From UBA1952 sp965200035 (GTDB lineage: Bacteria; Bacteroidota; Bacteroidia; Chitinophagales; Chitinophagaceae), in contig OZ241334.1 of assembly GCA_965200035.1 (NCBI GenBank), positions 1,488,001-1,552,000 of the forward strand: DNA of 64,000 nt, written 5' to 3'. The translations under genes and the position numbers were made by a program. This document shows, piece after piece, positions 24,631-33,326 of the stretch; within the stretch, counting starts at the first letter, position 1; each line of letters starts with the position of its first letter. The notes below the pieces were generated by a model, which was not told the origin of the DNA, made no database searches, and was given only the letters and a program-made list of their open reading frames with translations.

Positions 24631-26067
24631 ATGATGGATGATGATTTTCTGGACGATGAATATGATTCAATGGACGACCTGCTTCGCCAGTATGACCAAG
24701 TGAAGAATGGCGAGGCGGCAGGTATGATGCAGGAAGAAGAATTTGAGCGGGTCATTGAATATTTCTGTGAAAACAGCAATGTAGATGAAGCGCTCCTGGC
24801 CTGCGATATTGCCCGCACTTACTATCCTTTTTCCGGAATGGTGCTGCTGCTGAAAGCAGAGATCCTGACCCAGGCCCAGAAGTACGGGCAGGCGCTCAAA
24901 GCGCTGGACGAGATGGACCAGTATGAACAAAACAACCTCGATGCAGACCTTCTGCGTGCCGATATACTGGTAAGCCAGCTCAAATACGACCAGGCTGCGC
25001 AATGGCTGGAGCAGCAGAGCAAGGTATATGAAGGCAAGGACAAGATAGAGCTGCTGCTGGAGCTGGCTGATGTATATGACGAGTGCGAGGAGTTTGAAGC
25101 GGTATATGATACGCTCAAGCGGGTGATCCGCATAGACCGCCGCAACGAGGAAGCCCTGCAGAAGATCTGCTTCTGGGCAGAGTTTGCCGATAAGCTGGAA
25201 GAAAGCGCGGCGCTGCATACTGCGCTTACCGAAGAAGACCCATATAATTCGCTGGCCTGGTTTAATCTGGGCGCGGCCTATCAGGGCTTAAAGCTCTATG
25301 AGAAGGCGATTGATGCGTATGAGTTCTGCGTGGCGATTGATGAGAAATTTGAATTTGCCTACCGCAATATGGCCGATGCTTACATGCGCCTGAAGTGGTA
25401 CGATAAGGCGCTGGAAGTGCTGGAAAAACACCTGGAGATTGCCAAGGCAGAAGATGTGATCTATGAGGCGATGGGCTACTGCTATGAGAAGCAAAAAAAC
25501 TTTCAGCAGGCGCGTCATTTTTACCGTCAGGCTTCGCAGCTAAGCCCGCAGGACGATGGTATTTTCTTCAAGATCGGCGAGACGTATGCCCGCGAGAAGC
25601 AATGGGAGAAGGCGGTGAAGTCTTACTCGGTAGCGCTGCACCTGAATAAGGATAATGCGGCCTATTGTATGGCTATCGGCAATTGCCTGATGGAGATGGA
25701 TGTAAAGAATGAAGCGCTGGTATGCTACCTGAATGCAGTGCGCCTGAAGCCGGGCAATAAGACGACCTGGGTAGCGCTGATTAAAGGATTATACATTGCC
25801 GGCTATTATGATGAAGCCCTGACGCAACTGTCCGTAGCCCGTGAACATTGCGGCGATAAGCCTGATTTCAATTATTATGGCGCCGCTATTCTAATCTCAT
25901 TGGGCAAGACGAAGGAAGGAATGATCATGCTGGAGGCCGGCCTGAAGTTTGCCCCTTCCCGGATCAAGATATTTACGGACCTGAATCCTGAGTTTATGCG
26001 CCGTACAGCGGTGGTTGACCTGATCAGCAAGTATAAAGAAAAGAAGAGCCGGGGTAAGAAGGAGTAA
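24631..26067 (+). CDS. Tetratricopeptide-repeat protein
   Basis: 478 residues, acidic N-terminus (MMDDDFLDDEYDSMDDLLRQ), no signal peptide. About ten TPR units are visible from residue ~40 to 460, for example LAWFNLGAAYQGLKLYEKAI, FAYRNMADAYMRLKWYDKAL and GIFFKIGETYAREKQWEKAV. Likely a cytoplasmic scaffold; highly conserved TPR proteins of this type occur across Bacteroidota without a defined role. It ends with a basic tail KEKKSRGKKE. A -7 box lies just upstream and a terminator follows. Confidence 0.88.
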   Translation: MMDDDFLDDEYDSMDDLLRQYDQVKNGEAAGMMQEEEFERVIEYFCENSNVDEALLACDIARTYYPFSGMVLLLKAEILTQAQKYGQALKALDEMDQYEQNNLDADLLRADILVSQLKYDQAAQWLEQQSKVYEGKDKIELLLELADVYDECEEFEAVYDTLKRVIRIDRRNEEALQKICFWAEFADKLEESAALHTALTEEDPYNSLAWFNLGAAYQGLKLYEKAIDAYEFCVAIDEKFEFAYRNMADAYMRLKWYDKALEVLEKHLEIAKAEDVIYEAMGYCYEKQKNFQQARHFYRQASQLSPQDDGIFFKIGETYAREKQWEKAVKSYSVALHLNKDNAAYCMAIGNCLMEMDVKNEALVCYLNAVRLKPGNKTTWVALIKGLYIAGYYDEALTQLSVAREHCGDKPDFNYYGAAILISLGKTKEGMIMLEAGLKFAPSRIKIFTDLNPEFMRRTAVVDLISKYKEKKSRGKKE

Positions 26068-26089
26068 TATTTCTTTCTCGTTTTTATTG

Positions 26090-26122
26090 CACAGCCGCTC
26101 TTCGAGCGGCTGTGGTGTTTTT
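26090..26122 (+). terminator. Terminator of the TPR gene
   Basis: Stem CACAGCCGCT/AGCGGCTGTG with a CTTCG loop, followed by GTGTTTTT. Confidence 0.85.
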
Positions 26123-26162
26123 GGGTCTGCTTTCTTTCTGGTTATGCTCTTCTTTATAAAAA

Positions 26163-26197
26163 CAAAAAAGCCGCGCAGTTAATACCGCGCGGCTTTT
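26163..26197 (-). terminator. Terminator of the minus-strand T9SS gene
   Basis: Stem AAAAGCCGCGC/GCGCGGCTTTT with a T-rich run on the minus-strand side (AACAAAAAAG on plus). It ends transcription from 26219. Confidence 0.85.
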
Positions 26198-26218
26198 CAT
26201 TAATACAATAGAGCAGAT

Positions 26219-27148
26219 TTACTGCATGGTAAATTTACCAGTCTGCACCAGTGCTTTGCTCTTATCGAACACACGATAGTAATAGATGCCAGCCGGTACA
26301 TTGCCCAGCTCTATGGCTGCGTTCTGCGTAAAGGTTTTTTGTGCGATCACCTGTCCGGCTGCGTTTACGGCTTCCCAGGTAAGCATATCCTGCTCTTTGC
26401 TGCTGAGGTACAGCATACCATTGGTTGGGTTAGGATAGCATTTTACCACGTCTGCATTGAATGCTACGTGCGCAATGCCACTTGGACCGGCCATAGTCAC
26501 GTCATCCACGAAAAGCGTGCTGCTGTCTGTACCACCCTGAAGCGGACCAGAGAGGAAGCCGATCTGAATGCGATTCGGTGTAGCAGTGCTGGTGTAATTA
26601 ATGGTTACCGTCATTTGCCGGTAGCTGGATACAGTGCTGAATGTAGCAATGCCCTGACCAACCACAGAATCCTGGCCATTAGTGCCCTGAACACCCTGCA
26701 GCACGGCCGCAACTACGATTGAACCCGAATCGGATGTGCTCTTGGGCTGATATTTCACCCAGGCAGATACGCTATTGGTTCTGGAGGTTACCGCAGTTCC
26801 GCCGGTGGCAGTGAAGGTTTGGGTGATCACGTTTACATTCAGCCTGGCATTGGATAATGCGCCGGGCAGTACGCCAACCATTCCGCCATAGTTGTGCGAC
26901 ATGATGCGTGCTGATGCTGTGCCGCCATGTACGTCTGCACTCTTCGATACCTGCTTGGTAGCCGTGATGTTTACAAGTGGAGCAATGGTGGCAATGGTAG
27001 AGTCAACGGTGTACCAGCTGGTGGGTGATTCAAGCTGTGTGCCATTAACAGTGTAGTTACGCCAGGTTTCTAAACCGCCATTGACGAGCTGAGCCTGCGC
27101 GGCGCCGGCAAAAAGGCTGGCGCCAAGAATAAGTAGCATTTTCTTCAT
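26219..27148 (-). CDS. Secreted T9SS-sorted protein
   Basis: 309 residues. Signal peptide MKKMLLILGASLFAGAAQAQ. The middle is a jelly-roll-like carbohydrate-binding-type fold (VNGGLETWRNYTV ... SVSAWVKYQPKS ... STLFVDDVTMAG), a layout common in extracellular Bacteroidota proteins that bind glycans. The C-terminus is a Por sorting domain (CYPNPTNGMLYLSS ... VPAGIYYYRVFD). No catalytic motif. It starts 36 bp after the peroxiredoxin stop on the same strand, but the functional link is unclear. Confidence 0.85.
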   Translation of the reverse strand: MKKMLLILGASLFAGAAQAQLVNGGLETWRNYTVNGTQLESPTSWYTVDSTIATIAPLVNITATKQVSKSADVHGGTASARIMSHNYGGMVGVLPGALSNARLNVNVITQTFTATGGTAVTSRTNSVSAWVKYQPKSTSDSGSIVVAAVLQGVQGTNGQDSVVGQGIATFSTVSSYRQMTVTINYTSTATPNRIQIGFLSGPLQGGTDSSTLFVDDVTMAGPSGIAHVAFNADVVKCYPNPTNGMLYLSSKEQDMLTWEAVNAAGQVIAQKTFTQNAAIELGNVPAGIYYYRVFDKSKALVQTGKFTMQ

Positions 27149-27184
27149 AAGGTCTGTTTGTTGGTTGTTTTTGATTTATTTGGA

Positions 27185-27652
27185 TTAAAGTCTTTCGAGG
27201 GTTGATTTGATGGCTGCAAAGTCGGGCTGCTTGCCGGCGTCTTCCAGCACTTCTGCATATTGAACCATACCATCTTTATCAATAACGAAGGCGCTGCGCT
27301 TGGATACGCCTTTCATGCCAAGCACAAAGTTTTCGTACAGGGAATCGTAGGCGGTAGATGCTTCTTTATTGAAATCTGAAAGCAGGGGAAAGTTCAGGTT
27401 CTGCTGCTTGCGGAACTCACCTAATGTAAATGGGGAATCTACTGAAATACCATAGACCTGTGCATTAAGCTCATTATACTGATCGTAATTGTCGCGAACG
27501 CTGCAGAGCTCTGCGGTGCATACTCCGGTAAATGCCATCGGGAAGAAAAGCAATACTACATTTTTGCCACGCTGGCTGTTGAGGCTTACTTCTGCCTTGT
27601 TTGTATCGCGAAGGGTAAAGTCAGGAGCCTGTTGTCCTTGCTGTAATGCCAT
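27185..27652 (-). CDS. Peroxiredoxin (AhpC/TSA family)
   Basis: 155 residues from the ATG at 27652 (MALQQGQQAPDFTL); an upstream in-frame Met would add 17 unlikely residues. Thiol peroxidase that reduces H2O2 or organic peroxides. Peroxidatic Cys45 lies in FPMAFTGVCTAELC, with Cys50 five residues later, where PrxQ/BCP-type enzymes carry the resolving Cys. GVSKRSAFVIDKDG supplies the conserved Arg. A TACTTTTG promoter box is at 27684-27691. The exact subfamily (BCP/PrxQ versus AhpE-like) is uncertain. Confidence 0.9.
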   Translation of the reverse strand: MALQQGQQAPDFTLRDTNKAEVSLNSQRGKNVVLLFFPMAFTGVCTAELCSVRDNYDQYNELNAQVYGISVDSPFTLGEFRKQQNLNFPLLSDFNKEASTAYDSLYENFVLGMKGVSKRSAFVIDKDGMVQYAEVLEDAGKQPDFAAIKSTLERL

Positions 27653-27683
27653 AAAGCCGTTTTTTAAATTATTATTATTTGCC

Positions 27684-27691
27684 CAAAAGTA
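27684..27691 (-). promoter_or_regulatory. -7 promoter box (TACTTTTG) of the peroxiredoxin
   Basis: Minus-strand TACTTTTG fits TAnnTTTG and is 31 bp upstream of the ATG at 27652. Confidence 0.5.
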
Positions 27692-27735
27692 ACTAATGGA
27701 CACTCATTTCAGCTAATAATTCTCCTTAGCCATTA

Positions 27736-28035
27736 TCATGCTACCTCTTCTGCCCGATAGGCTTTCATGCCGCCTTTGAGGTTGTAGAGCGCGGTGAAGC
27801 CCAGCTGCTCCAGCCGCTGAATGGCTATGGCGCTGCGAATGCCTTTCTCGCAATAAATGACTACCGGCTCCGTGCGATCTATTTCCTGATTGCGGTTTAT
27901 GAGCTCACCTAACGGGATGAGCTTCCCGCCAATGTTGAACTGCTCATGCTCGTAGGCTTCCCGCACATCTAATAAGCCAAAGCGATGCCCTTCCCTTATC
28001 CAGCTTTTTAATTCCTTAATGGTCAGCTCTTTCAT
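27736..28035 (-). CDS. Rhodanese-like domain protein
   Basis: 99 residues, a single rhodanese domain of GlpE type. Active-site Cys62 lies in the loop VVIYCEKGIRS; LLDVREAYEHEQFNIGGKLIPL is the CH2A-type motif. It should carry sulfur as a persulfide, with an unknown acceptor. Cytoplasmic (no signal). It lies upstream of the peroxiredoxin on the same strand, 83 bp away, but the peroxiredoxin has its own promoter box. Confidence 0.9.
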   Translation of the reverse strand: MKELTIKELKSWIREGHRFGLLDVREAYEHEQFNIGGKLIPLGELINRNQEIDRTEPVVIYCEKGIRSAIAIQRLEQLGFTALYNLKGGMKAYRAEEVA

Positions 28036-28094
28036 GTGAATATGGCTATAGAGATTTTCTAAAGGTGTATATACATCGAATTATGTTTCGCCTG

Positions 28095-28102
28095 TACATT
28101 TG
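28095..28102 (+). promoter_or_regulatory. -7 promoter box (TACATTTG) of the YceI gene
   Basis: TACATTTG fits TAnnTTTG and lies 27 bp before the ATG at 28130. Confidence 0.45.
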
Positions 28103-28129
28103 CCAAAATTAAATCAACATCACCGCACC

Positions 28130-28798
28130 ATGAAAAAATTAGCTATTCTCCTCACAGCCGGCACGATGGCATTTGCATCCTGCCAGAACGCACCGAAAGC
28201 CGATAAGGCCAATGCTACCGACGCACAGGCAGTAACTACTCCTGCAACCGGCAACACTTACAAAGCAGACCTTGCACAAAGCCGCGTTGAATGGACGGGC
28301 ACAAAGCCTGTAGGCAAGCACCACGGTACTTTTATGCTAAAAGACGGCAGCCTGACGGCAGACAATAACAACATCACCGGCGGCAAGTTTGCCATTGATG
28401 TCAAGACTTTGAAAGCTGATGATCAGGACAGCGCAGGCAATGCCAAGCTGGGCGGACACTTGCTGAGCCCGGACTTCTTCGATGCAGCCAAGTTTCCCAA
28501 AAGCACTTTTGAGATCACTGCGGTGAAGAGCGGCGTGGATACTACGGCACAGGGCGGTCAGGTAATGATGAAGGATGCAACGCATACCATTACCGGCAAT
28601 CTTACTTTGAAAGGGGTAAGCAAGAGCATCAGCTTCCCGGCTAAGGTAGCTATGGCGGGCAACCAGATCACTACAGAAGCCAATTTCAACATTGACCGTA
28701 CCCAGTGGGGTATGAGCTATGGCAATGACAAGAGCCTTCAGGATCATTTCATTCATCCTGAAGTAAACCTGCAGCTTCATATCGTAGCGAGCAAGTAA
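28130..28798 (+). CDS. YceI-family lipoprotein
   Basis: 222 residues from the ATG at 28130; MKKLAILLTAGTMAFASCQN is a lipoprotein signal with lipobox FASC. The mature part is a YceI-like lipocalin fold: SRVEWTGTKPVGKHHGTF, GGKFAIDVKTLKADD, LLSPDFFDAAKFPKSTFEIT, HTITGNLTLKGVSKSISFPA and FNIDRTQWGMSYG. YceI proteins bind polyisoprenoids or amphiphiles in the periplasm and are often induced by stress; the ligand here is not evident. Terminator at 28824. Confidence 0.9.
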   Translation: MKKLAILLTAGTMAFASCQNAPKADKANATDAQAVTTPATGNTYKADLAQSRVEWTGTKPVGKHHGTFMLKDGSLTADNNNITGGKFAIDVKTLKADDQDSAGNAKLGGHLLSPDFFDAAKFPKSTFEITAVKSGVDTTAQGGQVMMKDATHTITGNLTLKGVSKSISFPAKVAMAGNQITTEANFNIDRTQWGMSYGNDKSLQDHFIHPEVNLQLHIVASK

Positions 28799-28823
28799 AT
28801 AATTCCGGGGTTTTCTTTTTTAC

Positions 28824-28849
28824 GGCGCTCCTTCCAGGAGCGCCTTTTT
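28824..28849 (+). terminator. Terminator of the YceI gene
   Basis: Stem GGCGCTCC/GGAGCGCC followed by TTTTTA. Its tail touches the stop codon of the convergent gene at 28848. Confidence 0.85.
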
Positions 28850-29516
28850 ATTGCTTGTTGTGCTCATCGCTGTCTTCCACATCGGCCGCAGCTGACTCAT
28901 CACTGGCCTCAGGCACCCCATCCGGCATGAAGAACAAAAGGGTTGGGATAAGAAACAATCCGAATGAAATAAATACAGAAACATAGGCCAGGGGAATACT
29001 AAGGCCAAAAGCAGCCAGACCAATGTAATTTTTGATCTGTACCCGGTGGGTTACGCGCTCTACTTTCGCTGTTACCTCCTCATCTTCCCGCTCAAATAAA
29101 TGATGGCGCGCTGCATAGCGCCGCATGGCACTAAAGGCAAATGAGGTCATGAACAGCACACCGCCATAGATGGCTGCGCTTTCCGGTAGAAAAGGATTTT
29201 TACCGATCATGGAAGTGGGGAACGGCACCAGACTGAGCCAGAAGAGGAAAACCAGATTGAGCCACATCAGCTTTTCATCCACTACCTGTACGAGGTGAAA
29301 AAAATGGTGGTGATTGAGCCACAGAATTCCCACTACCATAAAGGAGAACAGGTAGGCAATCAGCTTCGGGCCGACTATGTGAAAGCCGGCTACTACATCG
29401 CGGTGAGTGAAATTGTGCGCAAGGTCGGGGAACCTGATATCGAATACCATAATCGTGATCAGAATGGAGATCACGCAATCACTGAATGCTTCTACCCGGC
29501 CGGTTCTGATCTGCAT
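28848..29516 (-). CDS. TMEM175-family (DUF1211) membrane channel
   Basis: 222 residues. Starts MQIRTGRVEAFSDCVISILI: the R-x-x-x-FSD motif at the start of the first membrane helix is the hallmark of TMEM175 potassium channels. Further helices: LIAYLFSFMVVGILWL followed by NHHHFFH, LMWLNLVFLFWLSLVPF, IYGGVLFMTSFAFSAM and two near the C-terminus. Bacterial members are K+-selective leak channels forming tetramers. An acidic cytoplasmic tail (DESAAADVEDSDEHN) ends the protein. Divergent from pnuC. Confidence 0.87.
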   Translation of the reverse strand: MQIRTGRVEAFSDCVISILITIMVFDIRFPDLAHNFTHRDVVAGFHIVGPKLIAYLFSFMVVGILWLNHHHFFHLVQVVDEKLMWLNLVFLFWLSLVPFPTSMIGKNPFLPESAAIYGGVLFMTSFAFSAMRRYAARHHLFEREDEEVTAKVERVTHRVQIKNYIGLAAFGLSIPLAYVSVFISFGLFLIPTLLFFMPDGVPEASDESAAADVEDSDEHNKQ

Positions 29517-29587
29517 GGAAAAGTATATTTAATAAAGCCTACCCTAAAGCTGTGCCAGCAATGTGCCTTATCTTGGCAACCGCATAT

Positions 29588-30208
29588 ATGGCCACGATTG
29601 CGCAGCAGATACTGGAAGGACTTAAAGCGACAACGCTGCCGGAGGCGATTGCTGTTGTTGCGGGCATAGCGAGTGTCTATCTAGAACAGCAGGAAAAGAT
29701 CTGGCTTTACCCGATAGGGCTGATTAATACGATACTGTATGTTTATCTGAGCATAGAGGCGCACCTGTTTGGTGAGGCCAGCGTCAATATCTTTTACACG
29801 ATCATCAGCATTTACGGATGGCTGCTTTGGACTAAGAGAAATAAAGCGAAACAGCCCACGCTGCAAATCACTTTTTCTACTGCCAGGGAATGGCTTTATC
29901 AGTTGCTGTTCTTTGCCGGCTGCTATGGCGCCATTTTTGCGGCGCTCACGGCCATGAAGCATTCTTTTGCGCCGGGCGCTATCCCCTGGGCAGATGCTTT
30001 TGCCGCCGCTGCTGCATATACAGGTATGGTGCTGCTGGCTCGCAAAAAGGTGGAAAGCTGGTACTGGTGGATCGCTACGAATACGGCTTCTATACCGCTG
30101 TACCTCGTGAAAGGCTACGCATTCAGCTCCGTACAGTTTCTGGTATTTTCAGCCATGTCTGTAGTTGGTTTAATCGCGTGGCATCGCAAGGCTCTACGTC
30201 AACACTGA
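29588..30208 (+). CDS. pnuC: Nicotinamide riboside transporter PnuC
   Basis: 206 residues from the ATG at 29588 (MATIAQQILEGL); the frame opens 12 codons earlier. PnuC is a facilitator for nicotinamide riboside (related members take thiamine). Signatures: EAIAVVAGIASVYLEQQEKI, WLYPIGLINTILYVYLSIEA, LFGEASVNIFYTIISIYGWL and WYWWIATNTASIPLYLVKGY, spread over seven predicted membrane helices. Lies divergent from the TMEM175 gene; no kinase partner is adjacent. Confidence 0.88.
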   Translation: MATIAQQILEGLKATTLPEAIAVVAGIASVYLEQQEKIWLYPIGLINTILYVYLSIEAHLFGEASVNIFYTIISIYGWLLWTKRNKAKQPTLQITFSTAREWLYQLLFFAGCYGAIFAALTAMKHSFAPGAIPWADAFAAAAAYTGMVLLARKKVESWYWWIATNTASIPLYLVKGYAFSSVQFLVFSAMSVVGLIAWHRKALRQH

Positions 30209-30225
30209 CAGGACTTTGAATGCTA

Positions 30226-31131
30226 TCAGCGTTTGAACAACTCAGCGCCATTTGTGCTAACATTCAGCTGATGCTGCGCGCCCAGCATGAGCGTTATATT
30301 TTCAGTATCATGGCCACAGGGCACATTGAAGGCTACGGGATATTCATATTCCGCTGCTTTATCCCAGATGATCTCTTCCAGCGTTTGCCCGAACGGGCGC
30401 TCTGTATCCTGCATATCTGTGAATGAGCCTACCAGCAATCCCGCCAGATGATCGAGCTGACCGGAGCGCTTGAGGTTGAGCAGCAGCCGGTCTATATTGT
30501 ACAGATGCTCGCCTATATCTTCGATGAACAGGATTTTTCCGCGGGTATCTATTTGTGAAGCTGAGCCGCTAAGATGTGCCAGTATCGCCAGATTGCCGCC
30601 AACGAGCACTCCACTTGCTTCTCCGGTTCTGTTATAAACGGACGGGTTAAATGTATAGTTCAGTACCTGCCCGGTCAGCGCTTTGCGCAGGCTTTGCAGG
30701 TAATCGCTTTCTTCTGTCTCTGCAGTAAATGCCCCACACATCGGACTATGCAGGGTTGCGATGCCCATGGTAACTTGTATATGGCTATGCAACACGGTAA
30801 TATCGCTGAAGCCACAGATCCATTTAGGCTGCTGACGGAAGCGGGTAAAATCAAGCTTATCAATGATGCGGCTGGTTCCGTAACCGCCCCGCCCCATCAG
30901 GATGGCTTTCACTTCACCATCGTCAAGCATCTCCTGCAGATCAGCGAGGCGCTCTTCATCTTTTCCTGAAAAATAAAATTGTCCTGTACCAACGGTCTTG
31001 CCGATTTTTACCTTGAATCCCCAGCGCGCCAGCACTTCCGTACAATAGGCAATGCGCTCAGCGGACACGTAGCCGGCAGGACAGGTGATGCCAACTGTAT
31101 CGCCGGGCTGGAGATAAGGGGGAATAATCAT
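30226..31131 (-). CDS. LD-carboxypeptidase (peptidase S66)
   Basis: 301 residues from the ATG at 31131. S66 enzymes trim the terminal D-Ala from murein tetrapeptides (cell wall recycling). The Ser-Glu-His triad can be placed: Ser109 in WICGFSDIT, Glu204 in ILFIEDIGEHLYNIDRLL, His274 in FNVPCGHDTEN; MGRGGYGTSRI is the family's glycine loop. No signal peptide, so cytoplasmic like LdcA. It is the last gene of a minus-strand run beginning with acpP, but a 107-bp gap separates it from the Rieske gene. Confidence 0.88.
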   Translation of the reverse strand: MIIPPYLQPGDTVGITCPAGYVSAERIAYCTEVLARWGFKVKIGKTVGTGQFYFSGKDEERLADLQEMLDDGEVKAILMGRGGYGTSRIIDKLDFTRFRQQPKWICGFSDITVLHSHIQVTMGIATLHSPMCGAFTAETEESDYLQSLRKALTGQVLNYTFNPSVYNRTGEASGVLVGGNLAILAHLSGSASQIDTRGKILFIEDIGEHLYNIDRLLLNLKRSGQLDHLAGLLVGSFTDMQDTERPFGQTLEEIIWDKAAEYEYPVAFNVPCGHDTENITLMLGAQHQLNVSTNGAELFKR

Positions 31132-31238
31132 GATAGAAGCAAAATATTTAACCGCAAAGATGCATAAAGTTTCTACCACGGCAGGGACGCTGCGATACAA
31201 AAAGCAGTGCTTAACCTGATTGTTCCACTATAAATAGA

Positions 31239-31544
31239 TCAGAAACATACATAAATTTCCAGGTCCCGTACTTCGGCTGGAAATGTTTTCAGCTTGTAGC
31301 CTTCACCACTCGTATTTCGTCCATTGGCAGGATCGAAACGGTATTTGTGCAACGGACATACAATGCGGCTCTGTGCATCCAGCCAGCCGTCACAGAGTGG
31401 CGCACCTGAATGAGGGCAAGTAGCAGCGAACGCAAAAACCTGATCGCCTTTGCGCAGCACACAGACCTTCTTGCCGGATATTTCCAGCCCGGTGATTTTG
31501 TCTTCGGTAAGATCATTCAGCTTTATTGCTCTATGCCATTCCAT
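31239..31544 (-). CDS. Rieske [2Fe-2S] domain protein
   Basis: 101 residues. A complete Rieske centre: Cys43-x-His45 in TCPHSGAPLCDG and Cys63-x2-His66 in VCPLHKYRFD. Small, soluble Rieske ferredoxin, like those that feed electrons to oxygenases or the small subunit of nitrite reductase. No oxygenase is beside it here. 39 bp downstream of tadA on the same strand. Confidence 0.92.
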   Translation of the reverse strand: MEWHRAIKLNDLTEDKITGLEISGKKVCVLRKGDQVFAFAATCPHSGAPLCDGWLDAQSRIVCPLHKYRFDPANGRNTSGEGYKLKTFPAEVRDLEIYVCF

Positions 31545-31583
31545 ATTCGTAGAAATGCTCCCGGGGCTTGTTCTAACACTACA

Positions 31584-32036
31584 CTATCTTCTTGCGGCGA
31601 AGAAATCTTTCATCAGTTGTGCGCATTCCAGGCCCAATGTTCCTGCTGTTAATTGTGCTTTTTGGTGGAATGGCCAGTTTGCGCCTGTGCTTTTTCGGTA
31701 ACCATTTTTCACATCTTCCGCGCCATATACAATGCGCCCAACCTTGCTCCAATACATAGCGCCACAGCACATCAGGCAAGGCTCTACGGTTACATAAAGG
31801 GTGGCCTCCTGCAAATACTTCGCGCCTATAGTCTGGAAAGCCGCCGTCATAGCAATCATTTCGGCATGGGCTGTTGGATCTGCCAGGCGTTCTACCTGAT
31901 TATGGCCCCGCCCGATAATCTTATCGCCCCAGACGACTACAGCGCCTACAGGCACTTCCCCTTCATCAAAGGCAGCCTGCGCTTCGCGCAATGCAGCGCG
32001 CATGTATTGTTCGTCTTTTTCTAACGCAAAATGCAA
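31584..32036 (-). CDS. tadA: tRNA-specific adenosine deaminase TadA
   Basis: 150 residues. Deaminates adenosine 34 to inosine in tRNA-Arg(ACG). Zinc-binding HAE (His57, Glu59 in PTAHAEMIAM) and PCxxC (Cys87, Cys90 in VEPCLMCCGAMYWSKVGRIV); EVPVGAVVV near the start. Part of the minus-strand run with dtd upstream (61-bp gap). A general cytidine/deoxycytidylate deaminase is less likely given the VGAVVV and AMYWSKV pattern. Confidence 0.92.
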   Translation of the reverse strand: MHFALEKDEQYMRAALREAQAAFDEGEVPVGAVVVWGDKIIGRGHNQVERLADPTAHAEMIAMTAAFQTIGAKYLQEATLYVTVEPCLMCCGAMYWSKVGRIVYGAEDVKNGYRKSTGANWPFHQKAQLTAGTLGLECAQLMKDFFAARR

Positions 32037-32097
32037 AATGCAAAATTTAAAAACTGCCTGTATTGATGGCTACTTGTTTGGACTTCAAAAGTCAGTG

Positions 32098-32550
32098 CTA
32101 TTCCCTGTTTTTGGTATCCATTATAATGGTTACCGGCCCGTCATTGACCAGCGCTACTTTCATATCTGCGCCGAAGGTTCCGGTCTGGATAGGCTTTTCC
32201 AGTAAGCGCTCGAGCTCTTCGATGATCTGTTCATAGAGCGGTATGGCCTGCTCCGGTCTTGCGGCTTTAATGAAAGATGGCCTGTTGCCTTTTTTATAGG
32301 ATGCGTGCAGGGTAAACTGACTGATGAGCAATATATCGCCGGCTACAGCTTTTATATCCTGATTCATCTTGCCTTCCTCATCGCTGAAAATGCGTAGCTG
32401 AACGATTTTGCTGCAAAGCCACTGTATATCTTCAACCGTGTCTTCTGCTTCAATACCTAGCAGGATCATCAGGCCGGCCGCAATGCTTCCGGTAATTTTT
32501 CCATCAATGGTAACACTGGCTTGTGAGACTCTCTGGATTGCTGCGCGCAT
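32098..32550 (-). CDS. dtd: D-aminoacyl-tRNA deacylase
   Basis: 150 residues, the usual DTD length. It hydrolyses D-aminoacyl-tRNAs. MRAAIQRVSQASVTIDG at the start, the SQFTL motif (ISQFTLHASYKKGNRPSF) and the cross-subunit Gly-cisPro motif NDGPVTIIMDT are all present. Between rnc and tadA on the minus strand. Confidence 0.93.
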   Translation of the reverse strand: MRAAIQRVSQASVTIDGKITGSIAAGLMILLGIEAEDTVEDIQWLCSKIVQLRIFSDEEGKMNQDIKAVAGDILLISQFTLHASYKKGNRPSFIKAARPEQAIPLYEQIIEELERLLEKPIQTGTFGADMKVALVNDGPVTIIMDTKNRE

Positions 32551-32599
32551 AATTCCGGTCGTTAAGCTGAATGGTTTTTCAGGAAGATTAACGGCCTTT

Positions 32600-33316
32600 T
32601 TATTCTATGCCCAGCGCTTTAATCGCTTTCAGAGAAGCATCCTGACTGGCTTCTTTTTTGTTGTATCCGGTGCCTTTGGCTACAGGCTCGCCATCCAGCA
32701 ATACAATGATCGTAAATACTTTGCGCGGACCTTCCATTACTTCACCTTCAGTTTCAAAAATGATCTTTTTCCCGTCACGCTGCGCCCAGCTCAATAATTT
32801 GTTCTTATAATTGGTATCGGTCACCTCTATAGTGTCCATATCCATGTAAGCTTTTACGATCTGCTTCAGGATAAAAGTACGGGTGCGCGGGTATCCCTGG
32901 TCCAGATATACTGCGCCTACCAAAGCTTCCAGCGCATTGCCAAAGATATGGCTGCGACCAAGGCTACGGTCGTTCTGGTTGAATTGCACCATTTTGTTGA
33001 TACCCATACGAAGCGCCACCGCATTGAGCGATTCGCGGCGTACCATGCGCGAGCGCATTTCCGTCATAAAGCCTTCGGGCTGATAAGGATATTTTTTGAA
33101 CAGATACTCAGCTATGATAGCGCCCAGGATAGCATCACCCAGAAATTCGAGCCGCTCATTATTTTCCGCAATAACTTCAATATTGGAGCGATGCGTGAAT
33201 GCCAGCTGATAATAGGGTAAGTGCCGGGGGGTGAAGCCCAGTAAATGTTCCAGCTGCAGCATAAGCTGCCTGTTGGGGGAGAAGAGATTCAGAAGCCGTG
33301 CCGCCAATTTGCGCAT
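32600..33316 (-). CDS. rnc: Ribonuclease III
   Basis: 238 residues. Cleaves double-stranded RNA in rRNA and mRNA maturation. Residues ~20-155 are the nuclease domain: signature NERLEFLGDAILG with Glu57 and Asp61, and second acidic motif FGNALEALVGAVYLD with Glu130. The position that is Asp in E. coli (D114) is Asn here; I recall the same in other Bacteroidota. Residues ~165-238 are the dsRNA-binding domain (NYKNKLLSWAQRDGKK ... GTGYNKKEASQDASLKAIKA). Starts 10 bp after fabF, the classical fabF-rnc linkage. Confidence 0.94.
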   Translation of the reverse strand: MRKLAARLLNLFSPNRQLMLQLEHLLGFTPRHLPYYQLAFTHRSNIEVIAENNERLEFLGDAILGAIIAEYLFKKYPYQPEGFMTEMRSRMVRRESLNAVALRMGINKMVQFNQNDRSLGRSHIFGNALEALVGAVYLDQGYPRTRTFILKQIVKAYMDMDTIEVTDTNYKNKLLSWAQRDGKKIIFETEGEVMEGPRKVFTIIVLLDGEPVAKGTGYNKKEASQDASLKAIKALGIE

Positions 33317-33326
33317 TGCCGGCTAT

